Virus record (IMG/VR): IMGVR_UViG_3300046538_000190
Location: 1-40,129 of that record
Length of the DNA: 40,129 nt
Direction: 5' to 3' (one strand)
From: a virus
The notes under the pieces are model-generated. The model ran no database searches. It had not been told where the DNA came from and saw only the letters and a program-made list of their open reading frames with translations. Below are positions 25,535 through 32,646 of this stretch, in pieces. A program made the position numbers and the translations under genes. The first letter of the stretch is position 1; every line of letters begins with the position of its first letter.

Positions 25535-26914
25535 ATGCAAGCGGCGCAACTTCGACTTTTCTCCCCTTCCGACGAAGCCGAGTGTTATCACGACACCGGC
25601 CGATATGGCTATTTTGCAACACTCGTCAAGGACGACAAGGGCGTCATGCGCCAGGACTGCTACAGCCTGTCGTTTATGCCCACGGTCCTGTCCAGGCTCG
25701 ATCCAAAGCGCGACACCTGGCTTTCCCAGGCCGAATTTGTCCGGCCGAATCGCCGCGTAGTCAACCTGGCCAGGATCGGCCTGCTGTTCGCCGACCTGGA
25801 CACCTACAACATGCCCTGGTCGGCCGGCCTCGATCCTGACCGCCTGGCTTGGATGGTCATGGACCATTGCCGCAACGAGGGCATCCCCGAGCCGTCCATC
25901 CTCATTTTCAGCGGCCGTGGCATTCAGGCCAAGTGGCTGCTGGACGGCGTGCTGCCGCGCGCCGCCCTGCCCCGCTGGAACGCCTGCCAGCGTCACCTGG
26001 TAGACCGCCTGGCCGCCCTGGGCGCCGACCCGGCCGCCAAGGACGCTAGCCGGGTCCTGCGCCTGGTCAACACGGTCAACAGCAAGAGCGGCGAAGTGTG
26101 CCGCGTGGTCCACGTCACGAATGGCCAGGACGGTGAGCCGGTCCGCCACAACTTTGAATACCTGGCCGAGGCGCTATTGCCTGTCTCCCGCCTTGAGCTG
26201 GAGAGCCAGCGGGGCCAGCGCAAGGAGCGCGCCGGCCGCCTCTCGGTCGTGCAGGGCGCGAAAACTGGCGGCCTGAACAAGTTCAGCGGCCGTAAGCTGG
26301 CCTGGGACCGCCTGGAGGACCTGCGGACTCTGGCCGAGCTGCGCGGCGGCGTCGGGGATAGCGAGCGCACGGTCCACCTGTTCTGGCGCCTCAATTTCCT
26401 GCTGCTGTCCGGCGCCACCAACAGCGCCATGATGTACCACGAGGCCGTGGCCCTGGGCCGTGAGCTGGACCCAAGCTGGAGCTACCGCAGCGCCGAGCTG
26501 ATGACCCTTTACGCCAAGGCCAAGGCGCACGAGGCGGGCGAAAAGGTCGAGTTTGGCGGCCGGCAGCTCTCGCCCCTCTATACGCCCAAGAATGACACGC
26601 TTATCAACACTTTCCAGATCACCAGGGACGAACAGCGGCAGCTCCGCACCCTGATTGACCAGGATATGGCCGCCGAGCGCCACAGGAAGCGCGACGAGGC
26701 CCGCAGGCGGGCCGCTGGGGCCGTGGATCGCTCGGCCTACCTGGACGCTGCAGAGGCCAAGCGTGGCCAGGCGCAGGCCCTCAAGGCCCAGGGCTTGAGC
26801 GTGCGCGCCATCGCGGCGCAGATGGGGGTGTCGGTCGGTGCCGTCTCGGGCTACCTGCGGGTGGACGGTGTTCAAGGTCCCTGCGTATTACAGGCGGCCG
26901 TGGGTTCGGCATAG
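25535..26914 (+). CDS. Plasmid-type replication protein (RepB-like prim-pol with C-terminal HTH)
   Basis: A 459-aa protein. The core resembles archaeo-eukaryotic-type (AEP) primases. Motif I has the acidic pair in LLFADLDTYN (Asp87/Asp89). SGRGIQAKW (126-134) sits where motif II normally carries SGxGxH, with Gln replacing His. DASRVLRLVNTVNSKSG (170-186) is the third motif. The C-terminal 60 residues have a basic coiled coil and an HTH (LKAQGLSVRAIAAQMGVSVGAVSGYL). This layout is that of plasmid RepB-like primases rather than a lambda-type O/P. The 3' end of the gene overlaps the first iteron-like repeat. It is expected to start episomal replication. Confidence 0.8.
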   Translation: MQAAQLRLFSPSDEAECYHDTGRYGYFATLVKDDKGVMRQDCYSLSFMPTVLSRLDPKRDTWLSQAEFVRPNRRVVNLARIGLLFADLDTYNMPWSAGLDPDRLAWMVMDHCRNEGIPEPSILIFSGRGIQAKWLLDGVLPRAALPRWNACQRHLVDRLAALGADPAAKDASRVLRLVNTVNSKSGEVCRVVHVTNGQDGEPVRHNFEYLAEALLPVSRLELESQRGQRKERAGRLSVVQGAKTGGLNKFSGRKLAWDRLEDLRTLAELRGGVGDSERTVHLFWRLNFLLLSGATNSAMMYHEAVALGRELDPSWSYRSAELMTLYAKAKAHEAGEKVEFGGRQLSPLYTPKNDTLINTFQITRDEQRQLRTLIDQDMAAERHRKRDEARRRAAGAVDRSAYLDAAEAKRGQAQALKAQGLSVRAIAAQMGVSVGAVSGYLRVDGVQGPCVLQAAVGSA

Positions 26915-27196
26915 GTGTTCAAAGTCCCTGCGTATTACTAATGGCGTAGCCTTAGTGGGGGTTGCCTTGGGGTACTGGATAGGTCGGGGGTCGTCCAGCC
27001 CCGTAGGGGCGCCCCTGCCTCCCATCCGCAGGATGGGGGCCTGGATAGATCGGCGCCGAGGGGTCCCGTACCCTCATTTAGGCCCGTGGCGGCCCCCTGC
27101 CCCGCCTTGGCGCCGTCTTCCCGGCCTGGCTGGCGGCCCGGTATTCGGCCAGGTCAAATATCGCCTGAGACAGGTCCCTGCGTATTACTAATGGCG
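26867..27196. repeat. Three direct repeats (iteron-like) spanning the rep 3' end
   Basis: The core GTCCCTGCGTATTAC occurs three times on the + strand. Copy 1 is at 26867-26891 (including GGTGTTCAAG before the core), copy 2 at 26914-26938 (24 of 25 bases the same as copy 1) and copy 3 around 27174-27188. Copies 2 and 3 extend together through CTAATGGCG. Copy 2 begins in the rep stop codon. Repeats immediately after a replication gene are typical of a plasmid oriV bound by its Rep. Confidence 0.7.
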
Positions 27197-27442
27197 CAGC
27201 CCGCCCTGGGCGACGGCCGGCGCGTCGCGGGTTTCTGGCTTTTGTTCTATCGGGTTTTACAAGCGTAACCGGGCGTGCCGAGTTCCCCGTTAGGGGAATC
27301 GGTGCGCAAACAAGCCGGCCGCAGGGCCGCGCGTAGGTGTGATGGTAAATCCGCCCGGAGTGGGCGCTTTGATGGTCCGCAGACCAGGGAGAAGCCAGGG
27401 CGGATAGGGCCCTGGCGGTTTAGGGCCGTGCTGGCCAGGTGG
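26939..27442. other. Gene-free hairpin-rich region, probable replication origin
   Basis: This stretch of about 500 bp has no credible gene. It holds CCCATCC-GCA-GGATGGG (near 27021-27037), a hairpin CCGA-G-TTCCCC-GTTA-GGGGAA-TCGG (27278-27302) and the third iteron. The open frame at 26838-27191 is an artefact of the repeats. The combination of iterons and hairpins downstream of rep suggests oriV with single-strand initiation sites; the 27278 hairpin also looks like an oriT or conversion signal, though no relaxase gene is present. Confidence 0.5.
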
Positions 27443-27763
27443 CTACTTGCCGCCCTGCTCTGTTTCCAGCGCGTCGAGGGCGCGTTTCAGGAGTTCGCCC
27501 AGGGTCACGTCGGCCGCGTCGGCCATGGCGTAAAAGCGGTCAATGTCAGCCTGGCGGGCCTTGATGTTGAATTGCTCGCTGCGGGCGGTCCTGCGGCGGC
27601 GCTGTTCCCGCTTTGGCGGCGCCTCGGCCGGCGCCTGGCGGCTGGGGAATCCGGCGTCCTTGGCCACCTGGTCCACTACCTCGCGCGGCACGGCTGGTCT
27701 TTCCCGTGGCGCCAGGTCGGACAGGTCGCCCAGGGCGCTTGGTCGTTTCGTGGTGTTATTCAT
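27443..27763 (-). CDS. Small basic partition partner protein (ParB/StbB-like)
   Basis: A 106-aa protein downstream of parA and coupled to it (start 27763, parA stop at 27760). The first 60 residues are polar and basic (KREQRRRRTARSEQFNIKAR). The C-terminal 45 residues (FNIKARQADIDRFYAMADAADVTLGELLKRALDALE) have the shape of a ribbon-helix-helix. Small RHH proteins encoded after ParA are the centromere-binding partners of type Ib plasmid partition. Probable role: binds the repeat cluster at 28501-28700 and represses the operon. Confidence 0.75.
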   Translation of the reverse strand: MNNTTKRPSALGDLSDLAPRERPAVPREVVDQVAKDAGFPSRQAPAEAPPKREQRRRRTARSEQFNIKARQADIDRFYAMADAADVTLGELLKRALDALETEQGGK

Positions 27764-28476
27764 GCCGCTTTCTCCTGCAGGGTCTTGCCGTTGAAGTTTC
27801 CGCGTAGCGCCTCGACCAGCTCGGCCGCCAGGTCTTGCACGTTGGCGATGGCCTTGTCGATGTTCGACACCAGAGCCGGGTCCAGGTGTTCCAGCGGTTC
27901 ATTGAACCGCATGGAGGACTTGAACGCCTCGCGCTCGTGCAGTTCGGTCCTGAATATCTGTACGCCCACGTCCAGGAAGTCCTGTTCGATGTCTTTGGTG
28001 TTCCTGGTGCGGATGACGGGATTGGTGCGGGTCATGACCAGAGCGTGTGGCAGGACGTAGCCAGGCACATGGCGGCGCATCGAGTTTTCGTGCTGGCGGA
28101 TCATGCGCAGCGTCTTGACGGCCTCTTTGGCGTCGAGTGCGCTGCCCTGGGTTGGGATCAACACGAAGTCCGCGCGGCCGATGGCCATCACCACGATTTT
28201 GGCGGCCGTGCCTTCCAGGTCCACCAGGACGAAGGTGTACTTGCTGGCGGCGTCCTCGATGATGTCGGCGATGGTGTCCTCGTCCACGCCCTCGGAAATG
28301 ACTGTCAGGTCGGCGGGCATGTGCTTGGTCTTGTCCTTGAAGTCCTGGACGGGCTTATTGGGGTCGGCGTCAATGATGGCGGTCGGCGCACTCTTGGCCA
28401 GCGCCAGGGCGAGCTGCAGCGTAGTGGTGGTCTTGCCGGCGCCACCTTTGGATGATGCGGTCGCAATAACGGGCAT
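27760..28476 (-). CDS. parA: ParA partition ATPase
   Basis: A 238-aa ParA/MinD-type ATPase. The deviant Walker A motif KGGAGKT is at residues 10-16, a Walker B-like VLVDLEG follows near 83-89, and the lysine-rich switch IIDADPNKP lies near 34-42. The short length without an N-terminal HTH fits type Ib plasmid ParA. It drives segregation of the episomal prophage. The start carries a strong GGAGATACC leader, shared with the gene at 37796. The GATATC repeat cluster lies directly upstream. Confidence 0.93.
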   Translation of the reverse strand: MPVIATASSKGGAGKTTTTLQLALALAKSAPTAIIDADPNKPVQDFKDKTKHMPADLTVISEGVDEDTIADIIEDAASKYTFVLVDLEGTAAKIVVMAIGRADFVLIPTQGSALDAKEAVKTLRMIRQHENSMRRHVPGYVLPHALVMTRTNPVIRTRNTKDIEQDFLDVGVQIFRTELHEREAFKSSMRFNEPLEHLDPALVSNIDKAIANVQDLAAELVEALRGNFNGKTLQEKAA

Positions 28477-28500
28477 GGTATCTCCTTGGTATCAGTTAGG

Positions 28501-28700
28501 TATCCGTTTGGTGTGGAGTTATCGGATATCTACAAGATACCAAAAAGAATCCCGCGAGATATCCGATATCCAAATAGTACCATAGAATATCCAAAAGATA
28601 TCCACGGGATATCCGATATCTTATGGATATTCATAAGATATCCATAGTTCAGAGAATAGCCGTGGGATATCCGATATCCAAGGGATATCCGAAAGATATC
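28501..28700. repeat. GATATC-rich repeat cluster, probable centromere (parS) and parA operator
   Basis: GATATCCGATATC occurs three times, at 28558-28570, 28608-28620 and 28666-28678 (50- and 58-bp steps). Further GGATATC/AGATATCC units occur at 28524, 28595, 28625, 28634, 28682 and 28693. The stretch is AT-rich against a GC-rich genome and lies immediately upstream of parA. A related stretch is at 36114-36146. Such arrays are bound by the small partition protein, both to segregate the plasmid and to repress the operon. Confidence 0.8.
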
Positions 28701-29160
28701 AATCGAAGCGGGCCAGCAGTGTGGCCACCACGTTGTCCAGGTCGGCGCGGGTGTAGTTGCGCAGGATGCGCGAGAGCACCACGTCGATGGTGGCGCTGTA
28801 CAGGCGCTCAAAGTCGATGGCGTCCATTTGAGCAAAGGAAATGCTCTTGGCTTCCAGGCGCACGTCGCCGCGCAGGTTGACGGTGGTGTCGAAGAAGCCG
28901 GCCAGGATGGCCACATCCTTGCGGAAGCGGTTCAGGGTCTTGCGCACCGGCTGGCCCTGGTATTCCAGGCCGCCAGGCGGCTCCCACTGGTGGAACGCGA
29001 AGTCCACTAGGCAGAAATATTTCTTGTGGAATTGGTAGTTGCGGACCTGCTTATAGTCGGCCCGCGTCAGCGCGCCCGCCTTCATCTTGTCGATGAATTG
29101 GCGGGCGGCGTCGTCAAACGGGACCAGGCAGTCGCCCGCCTTGGCCAATACGATTTCCAT
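28699..29160 (-). CDS. DUF1367 family protein
   Basis: A 153-aa protein with the DUF1367 pattern: GDCLVPFDDAARQFIDKMKAG, RNYQFHKKYFCLVDFAFHQWEPP and a C-terminal helical ATIDVVLSRILRNYTRADLDN. The family is found in lambdoid and related phages near recombination genes and is thought to have a DNA/recombination role; no activity is established. It is 12 nt downstream of ssb in the leftward operon. Its 3' end abuts the repeat cluster upstream of parA. Confidence 0.85.
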   Translation of the reverse strand: MEIVLAKAGDCLVPFDDAARQFIDKMKAGALTRADYKQVRNYQFHKKYFCLVDFAFHQWEPPGGLEYQGQPVRKTLNRFRKDVAILAGFFDTTVNLRGDVRLEAKSISFAQMDAIDFERLYSATIDVVLSRILRNYTRADLDNVVATLLARFD

Positions 29161-29172
29161 AGCGGGCCGGCC

Positions 29173-29616
29173 CTAGAACGGGATTTTGTCCATGTCCGAG
29201 GAATTCCGAGGTGGGGCAGGGCGGGCGCCCGGATGCTCCTGGCGCTGTGCCTGGCCGCCCTGGGCCTGTTGGCCGCCGCCTGGCGAGCTGCCCAGCATTT
29301 GCATGTTCTCGGCCACAATCTCGGTCTGGTAGCGCTCGATGCCGTCCTTGTCGGTGTATTTGCGGGTCTGCAGACGGCCCTCAACGTACACGGACGAACC
29401 TTTCTTGAGATACTGGCCAACCAGCTCGGCCATGCGCCCAAAGAAGGCGATACGGTGCCATTCCGTCGTTTCGCGCTGCTCGCCCGTGTTGCGGTCCTTG
29501 GACTTGTGGGACGTGGCCACGGCGATATTGGCGATGGCGTCGCCGTTGGGCATGTAGCGCACCTCCGGGTCGCGGCCCAGGTTGCCCACGATGATGGCGC
29601 GATTGACCGACGCCAT
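29173..29616 (-). CDS. ssb: Single-stranded DNA-binding protein
   Basis: A 147-aa SSB. The OB-fold begins [21 protein letters not shown] and includes [35 protein letters not shown]. The C-terminal Gln/Gly/Pro linker ends in DMDKIPF, the standard acidic tip that binds host repair and replication proteins. It coats single-stranded DNA in replication and recombination. The start overlaps the stop of the nuclease gene (TAATG). It forms a unit with the nuclease, the 30361 gene and DUF1367. Confidence 0.96.
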   Translation of the reverse strand: MASVNRAIIVGNLGRDPEVRYMPNGDAIANIAVATSHKSKDRNTGEQRETTEWHRIAFFGRMAELVGQYLKKGSSVYVEGRLQTRKYTDKDGIERYQTEIVAENMQMLGSSPGGGQQAQGGQAQRQEHPGARPAPPRNSSDMDKIPF

Positions 29617-30383
29617 TACACGGACTCCAGGCGCTCGGCGTGTTCGCGCTCGATGGTGGCCAGCAGCTCGGCCAGGTAGGCGCGGGCGGCCGTTATCTTG
29701 ACCTTGATTTTTTCCTCCAGGGCCAACTCGCGCAGGTAGGTTACAACGGTGACGCGCTTTTCTTCGTCCACATTATCGACCAGGTGCAAGTCCTGCTGTT
29801 CGTAGCGGATAAGCTCATCCGGCGTGGAAACCAGGAGGAACGCAACGTCATGGCGGATGGCGTCCCAAAGCATCATGTAGGCGCGGCCTTGCCACTCGTA
29901 CAGTGAGTCGTGTGCCTCGGCGGCCGTGAGCGGGAAGGTGGACTTGTCCCAGGACGATTTTGCGTCGATGGTGCGGCGCTTTTCCGGGACGTGGATGTCG
30001 CACTCGCCCGTCACCCATTCATTCGTCTTGCGTTCGGTGTTTTTGGTGTAGTCGGTGAAGAAAACCGAGTTGTACAGGGCGATAGCGTCGTTTTCCACGG
30101 CCAGGCCCTTTTCCATGTACTTGGTCGTTACGACCTTATGGAAATCGAGCTGGTACTCCCTGGCGATGTCCTGCATGTACGACTTGGCGCCGGCCGACAG
30201 CGTGCGGTCCAGGGCGCCCTGGAGCGTGGCCAGGTCGGCGTCCGAGCGGTCGGCCACCTTCATTTTCTGGATGGCCTTGATTTCAGGCGTTACCAGGCGT
30301 GGGTCGATGCGCGCGGCATCGGACATGAGTAGGCCGAGCGAGGATGCGCGCGGTTTGAAATTACTGGCGATGTTGGGATTCAT
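29616..30383 (-). CDS. PD-(D/E)XK exonuclease (YqaJ/lambda Exo-like)
   Basis: A 255-aa nuclease. Candidate active-site residues are Glu97 ([12 protein letters not shown]), Asp129 (TGECDIHV), and Asp140 and Lys142 (TIDAKSSW), with Gln165 in YEWQGRAYM. This is the YqaJ-like viral recombinase nuclease arrangement. It resects double-strand ends for recombination or repair. SSB is encoded next, overlapping by one base. No RecT/Erf/Beta annealase is recognised in the operon; the protein at 30361 might fill that place. Confidence 0.85.
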   Translation of the reverse strand: MNPNIASNFKPRASSLGLLMSDAARIDPRLVTPEIKAIQKMKVADRSDADLATLQGALDRTLSAGAKSYMQDIAREYQLDFHKVVTTKYMEKGLAVENDAIALYNSVFFTDYTKNTERKTNEWVTGECDIHVPEKRRTIDAKSSWDKSTFPLTAAEAHDSLYEWQGRAYMMLWDAIRHDVAFLLVSTPDELIRYEQQDLHLVDNVDEEKRVTVVTYLRELALEEKIKVKITAARAYLAELLATIEREHAERLESV

Positions 30384-30867
30384 TGAGTTCCTGGGTAAGT
30401 TGATCGAGGGCCGCTTGCTGGTCGGGGGTCACGGTGTACTTGTCCAGCAGCTTGGCCACGGTGAAGCCGCGCGCCCTGATCTGGACCAGGGCGCGCTTAA
30501 AGCGGGTGTTGGAAATGGGGTCTTTGACCAGCTTGGGCGGCACGGGGCGGATGCGCAGGCATTCCACCAGGTCGCCCCGGAAGTCGGCCTTGCTGGCGTA
30601 CAGCGTGATCGCCTTGCCTGGCCAGTCTTCGATGTACGAGCCGTACAGGCGCGAAATCATCATGGCGTTGGTGTTGTTGAGGATCATCGGCAGGTGGTCG
30701 CCTTGGAAGCGCGCCACCAGGTAGTAGTCCTCCTTGTCGTCTTCCATGCGCAGCAGCTCGCGCGTCACGCTGTCGATGACGACGGCCAGGTCCTCGCCGT
30801 TGGGCAGCGAATGCGAACCCAGGAAACGCGGGTCCGTGAGCTTTTTCCAGTGGGTTTTGCCGGTCAT
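30361..30867 (-). CDS. Phage protein of the recombination operon (function unknown)
   Basis: A 168-aa protein. Its opening (HWKKLTDPRFLGSHSLPNGEDLAVVIDSVTREL) and the LPMILNNTNAMMISRLYGSYIEDWPGKAITLYASK and ECLRIRPVPP segments match a widespread but uncharacterised phage protein that often sits next to SSB and recombination nucleases. Beta-rich N-terminal, helical C-terminal. It overlaps the upstream gene (ATGA) and the nuclease gene by 23 nt. A single-strand DNA-binding or annealing accessory role is plausible. Confidence 0.75.
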   Translation of the reverse strand: MTGKTHWKKLTDPRFLGSHSLPNGEDLAVVIDSVTRELLRMEDDKEDYYLVARFQGDHLPMILNNTNAMMISRLYGSYIEDWPGKAITLYASKADFRGDLVECLRIRPVPPKLVKDPISNTRFKRALVQIRARGFTVAKLLDKYTVTPDQQAALDQLTQELNESQHRQ

Positions 30868-31160
30868 GGGCGGGCCTGCCTTTCCTGGGCGATGTGGTCA
30901 TAGGCGACCAGGTAGCGGCCTTTGCGGTCCAGCTCGTCCCAGGTCGCGGCCTGGTCCGTGCGGTCGGACGTGGCTGGGGGCGGGGGCGCCGGATCGGCCT
31001 GGCGCTCGTCGCGCTCCTGGGCATTGGCATAGACCAGCAGCAGGAAGATGACGAAGCCGGCGCCGAGCGCCCAATCGCGCAGGATCGCCACGGCGCCGCG
31101 CGCGGGTTGTTGATGGGGGTGGTTGAGGTCGTGGGGTTCGGTTGCGAGGGGGTTTTTCAT
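30864..31160 (-). CDS. Small membrane protein, first gene of the leftward operon
   Basis: A 98-aa protein. Residues about 26-45 (LRDWALGAGFVIFLLLVYANA) make one transmembrane segment. The N-terminal 25 residues are polar (His/Pro/Gln). The C-terminal part is cytoplasmic or periplasmic, Pro/Ala-rich then charged (DELDRKGRYLVAYDHIAQER). It is the first gene after the operator-controlled promoter at 31192-31233, so it should be expressed early on induction. Possible roles, such as superinfection exclusion, are speculative. Confidence 0.7.
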   Translation of the reverse strand: MKNPLATEPHDLNHPHQQPARGAVAILRDWALGAGFVIFLLLVYANAQERDERQADPAPPPPATSDRTDQAATWDELDRKGRYLVAYDHIAQERQARP

Positions 31161-31191
31161 ACGCGCCGCTGTTGAGTGGATACAGCGGCAA

Positions 31192-31233
31192 ATTATGAGT
31201 TAAATCTATTGGACGTTCAATAGATATCTAGTT
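31192..31233 (-). promoter_or_regulatory. Leftward promoter (PL-like) with overlapping operators
   Basis: Read leftward, -35 TTGAAC (31220-31215), 17-bp spacer, -10 CATAAT (31197-31192). A perfect dyad ATCTATTG-GACGTT-CAATAGAT covers 31204-31225. A 7-2-7 operator CAATAGA-TA-TCTAGTT lies at 31218-31233 over the -35 and matches the operators at 38684/38704 and 33102. It drives the replication/recombination operon 31160-27443 and is probably repressed by the CI-like protein. Confidence 0.75.
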
Positions 31234-31262
31234 AAGCGCCGATATGACGGGTTGTACCCCGT

Positions 31263-31994
31263 TTACTCGTGGGATAGCAGGCCGAGCTGGTGGGCGAGGA
31301 ACGCCGTGGGGAATATCTGATCGCGGCCGAACATTTCGGGCAATTTCCGGTAGAGGTAAGCCACCTTGTTCTGGCTGATGCCGAGCAGGTCGGCGATGTC
31401 GGCCGCCGTATGGCCATCCAGAACCAGGCGCAGCACTTTGCGCGCGGTCGGTGTGAGCGCGATGTCCAGGTCCAGGTTGGGCAATGCCTTGCTCAGGATG
31501 ATGGATTCCATGGCGGCGATGGCGAGCCTGGCCAGGTCCAGGCAATCGGGGCCTGGGCTGGGGAGCGCAATGCGGGGAGTGGACAGGGCGACAAAGCCCA
31601 CGGCGCCCAGCTTGCAAGGGATCGCGGCGGACCAGGTGAGAGCTATCCCGTGGGCTTGTGCTTCGCGCTTGAAGTCGGCACGGGACCAGTACATCGGGTC
31701 CTGGTACTCGCTCGGTATGGCGGTGCGCTTGCCTGCAGCGACGTGCGAGCCGTGCCGCTGGCCGGGCGAGATAAAGCGCTCCAGCCAGTCGGGGGTGTAG
31801 TTGTTGAAATAGGAATAGCGTGGCTGTGCGGCCGAGTTCGGGACTTCAAAGCCGATGGCGGCGTGCTCATAACCTAGGTGGCCTTGAGCCAGCAGCGCGA
31901 ATTTGAGGAAAACCTCGGTTTCGTGGCTGACGTTTAGCTCGTTCCGACAGTCCGCCAACCAGCTCGGCGAATAAGTCATGCGAAATTGTCGCAT
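31263..31994 (-). CDS. LuxR-type transcription regulator with N-terminal autoinducer-binding-like domain
   Basis: A 243-aa protein. Residues about 10-170 match the autoinducer-binding domain in outline: NYTPDWLERFI with the conserved Trp, then an IALTWSAAIP and GAVGFVALS region. Residues about 175-235 are a LuxR HTH (LTPTARKVLRLVLDGHTAADIADLLGISQNKVAYLYRKL), ending in FLAHQLGLL. The Tyr of WxxxY is Phe, and the usual Asp-Pro and second Trp of the ligand pocket are not obvious, so the ligand may not be a standard acyl-homoserine lactone. There is no luxI in the window. The gene faces the small ORF at 32422 across a structured region. A second start at 31979 is possible; neither has a good ribosome site. 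Confidence 0.9.
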   Translation of the reverse strand: MRQFRMTYSPSWLADCRNELNVSHETEVFLKFALLAQGHLGYEHAAIGFEVPNSAAQPRYSYFNNYTPDWLERFISPGQRHGSHVAAGKRTAIPSEYQDPMYWSRADFKREAQAHGIALTWSAAIPCKLGAVGFVALSTPRIALPSPGPDCLDLARLAIAAMESIILSKALPNLDLDIALTPTARKVLRLVLDGHTAADIADLLGISQNKVAYLYRKLPEMFGRDQIFPTAFLAHQLGLLSHE

Positions 31995-32421
31995 AAAAAT
32001 CTAGTGGCCGCCTACCACAAGATAGTGAAGCCCGCAACGCGGTTGGCCGTGTTGTTACCAACCCGTAACATAGGCTACATTGGCGGGCTAAATAGTTTGC
32101 CACACTGACAATGATGTTTCTTGTTGTCACTGCTATGGGCTTGCCCATTGCGGACTTCCTTTGACACCCTAAGCGTTGCCATTATTGGCGCTTGCGCTCC
32201 CCTGGGCGGCAGATGTTGGATTGCATCGGGCTAACGACGAAACTTAAAAAATTGCCAACCACGGCAACTGGTTTCGTCGCCCGTGAGGTCGCCGTTGAGG
32301 TGTGAGAATTGGTGAGAATCTAGTTTTTTTCTAAAAAACGATTAGAAAAATCACGTCTTCTTCACGGCCAGCAACTAGATTTGCGGTATATTGAAGGTTA
32401 AAGACACTACGCGGGGGCAGG
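31995..32421. promoter_or_regulatory. Structured control region between luxR-like gene and the small ORF
   Basis: 427 bp without a gene. It contains an operator half-site TCTAGTG (32000-32006) and an 18-bp dyad TGTTAC-CAACCC-GTAACA (32053-32070), a candidate LuxR box. TGACAA (32106-32111) faces TTGTCA (32124-32129). A perfect TTGACA is at 32161. A nested RNA-type hairpin CGACGAAAC/GTTTCGTCG (32235-32243 with 32271-32279) encloses TTGCC/GGCAA. GTGAGAAT is repeated 10 bp apart (32302, 32312). Operator-like half-sites are TCTAGTT (32319), GATTAGA (32340) and AACTAGA (32373). A candidate -10 TATATT (32387-32392) precedes the small ORF. The dyads point to several regulators acting here. Confidence 0.65.
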
Positions 32422-32646
32422 GTGAAGCTGAGGGACGAGTTGGTGAAAATGTTTGATGACATGGACGCGCGCCACCAGGGCGAATTGATTGATATTGCGC
32501 GTATGTACCGGGCTAAGGGGGCGAAGGCGCGGGCCGAAAGTGGCCCGCTCGCTTCATCTATGGCTGTGCCGCGCTTGCGGCTGGTGCGGGGCGGCGGGGC
32601 TACTTCTCAGCCTGTCCGGGAGCCTGTTCACTGCGCAGCCTCTTAG
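32422..32646 (+). CDS. Small protein resembling the C-terminal helices of the adjacent repressor (candidate antirepressor)
   Basis: A 74-aa ORF from GTG 32422 (an internal ATG is at 32449). Residues 10-28 (MFDDMDARHQGELIDIARM) align with residues 103-121 of the CI-like repressor (LFRDTDDDGRDSLLSIAKR): six identities plus several conservative changes without gaps. There is no HTH, and the rest is basic and low-complexity. It is divergent from the LuxR gene, convergent with the repressor gene, and overlaps the repressor 3' end by 47 nt. Operator half-sites and a candidate promoter lie upstream. It may block CI by forming mixed oligomers. Coding status is likely, function is inference. Confidence 0.65.
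   Translation: MKLRDELVKMFDDMDARHQGELIDIARMYRAKGAKARAESGPLASSMAVPRLRLVRGGGATSQPVREPVHCAAS

Noticed and set aside
26838-27191. Open frame containing VPAYY twice after the replication gene
   Set aside because: The repeated peptide comes from the iteron DNA repeats read in a third frame; no ribosome site and no gene-like composition.
27278-27310. Conjugative oriT
   Set aside because: Hairpin plus TGCGC is suggestive, but there is no relaxase or mobilisation gene in the complete element; kept only as a low-level remark in the origin finding.
27275-28060. Plus-strand open frame over parA and its partner
   Set aside because: Both minus-strand genes carry clear ParA and basic partner features; the plus frame has none.
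28501-28700. CRISPR-like array
   Set aside because: Repeats are short, palindromic and irregular, with no equal-length unique spacers and no cas genes; they fit a centromere cluster.
31290-31877. Plus-strand open frame inside the LuxR gene
   Set aside because: The minus-strand frame has a clear LuxR HTH; the plus frame is a shadow.
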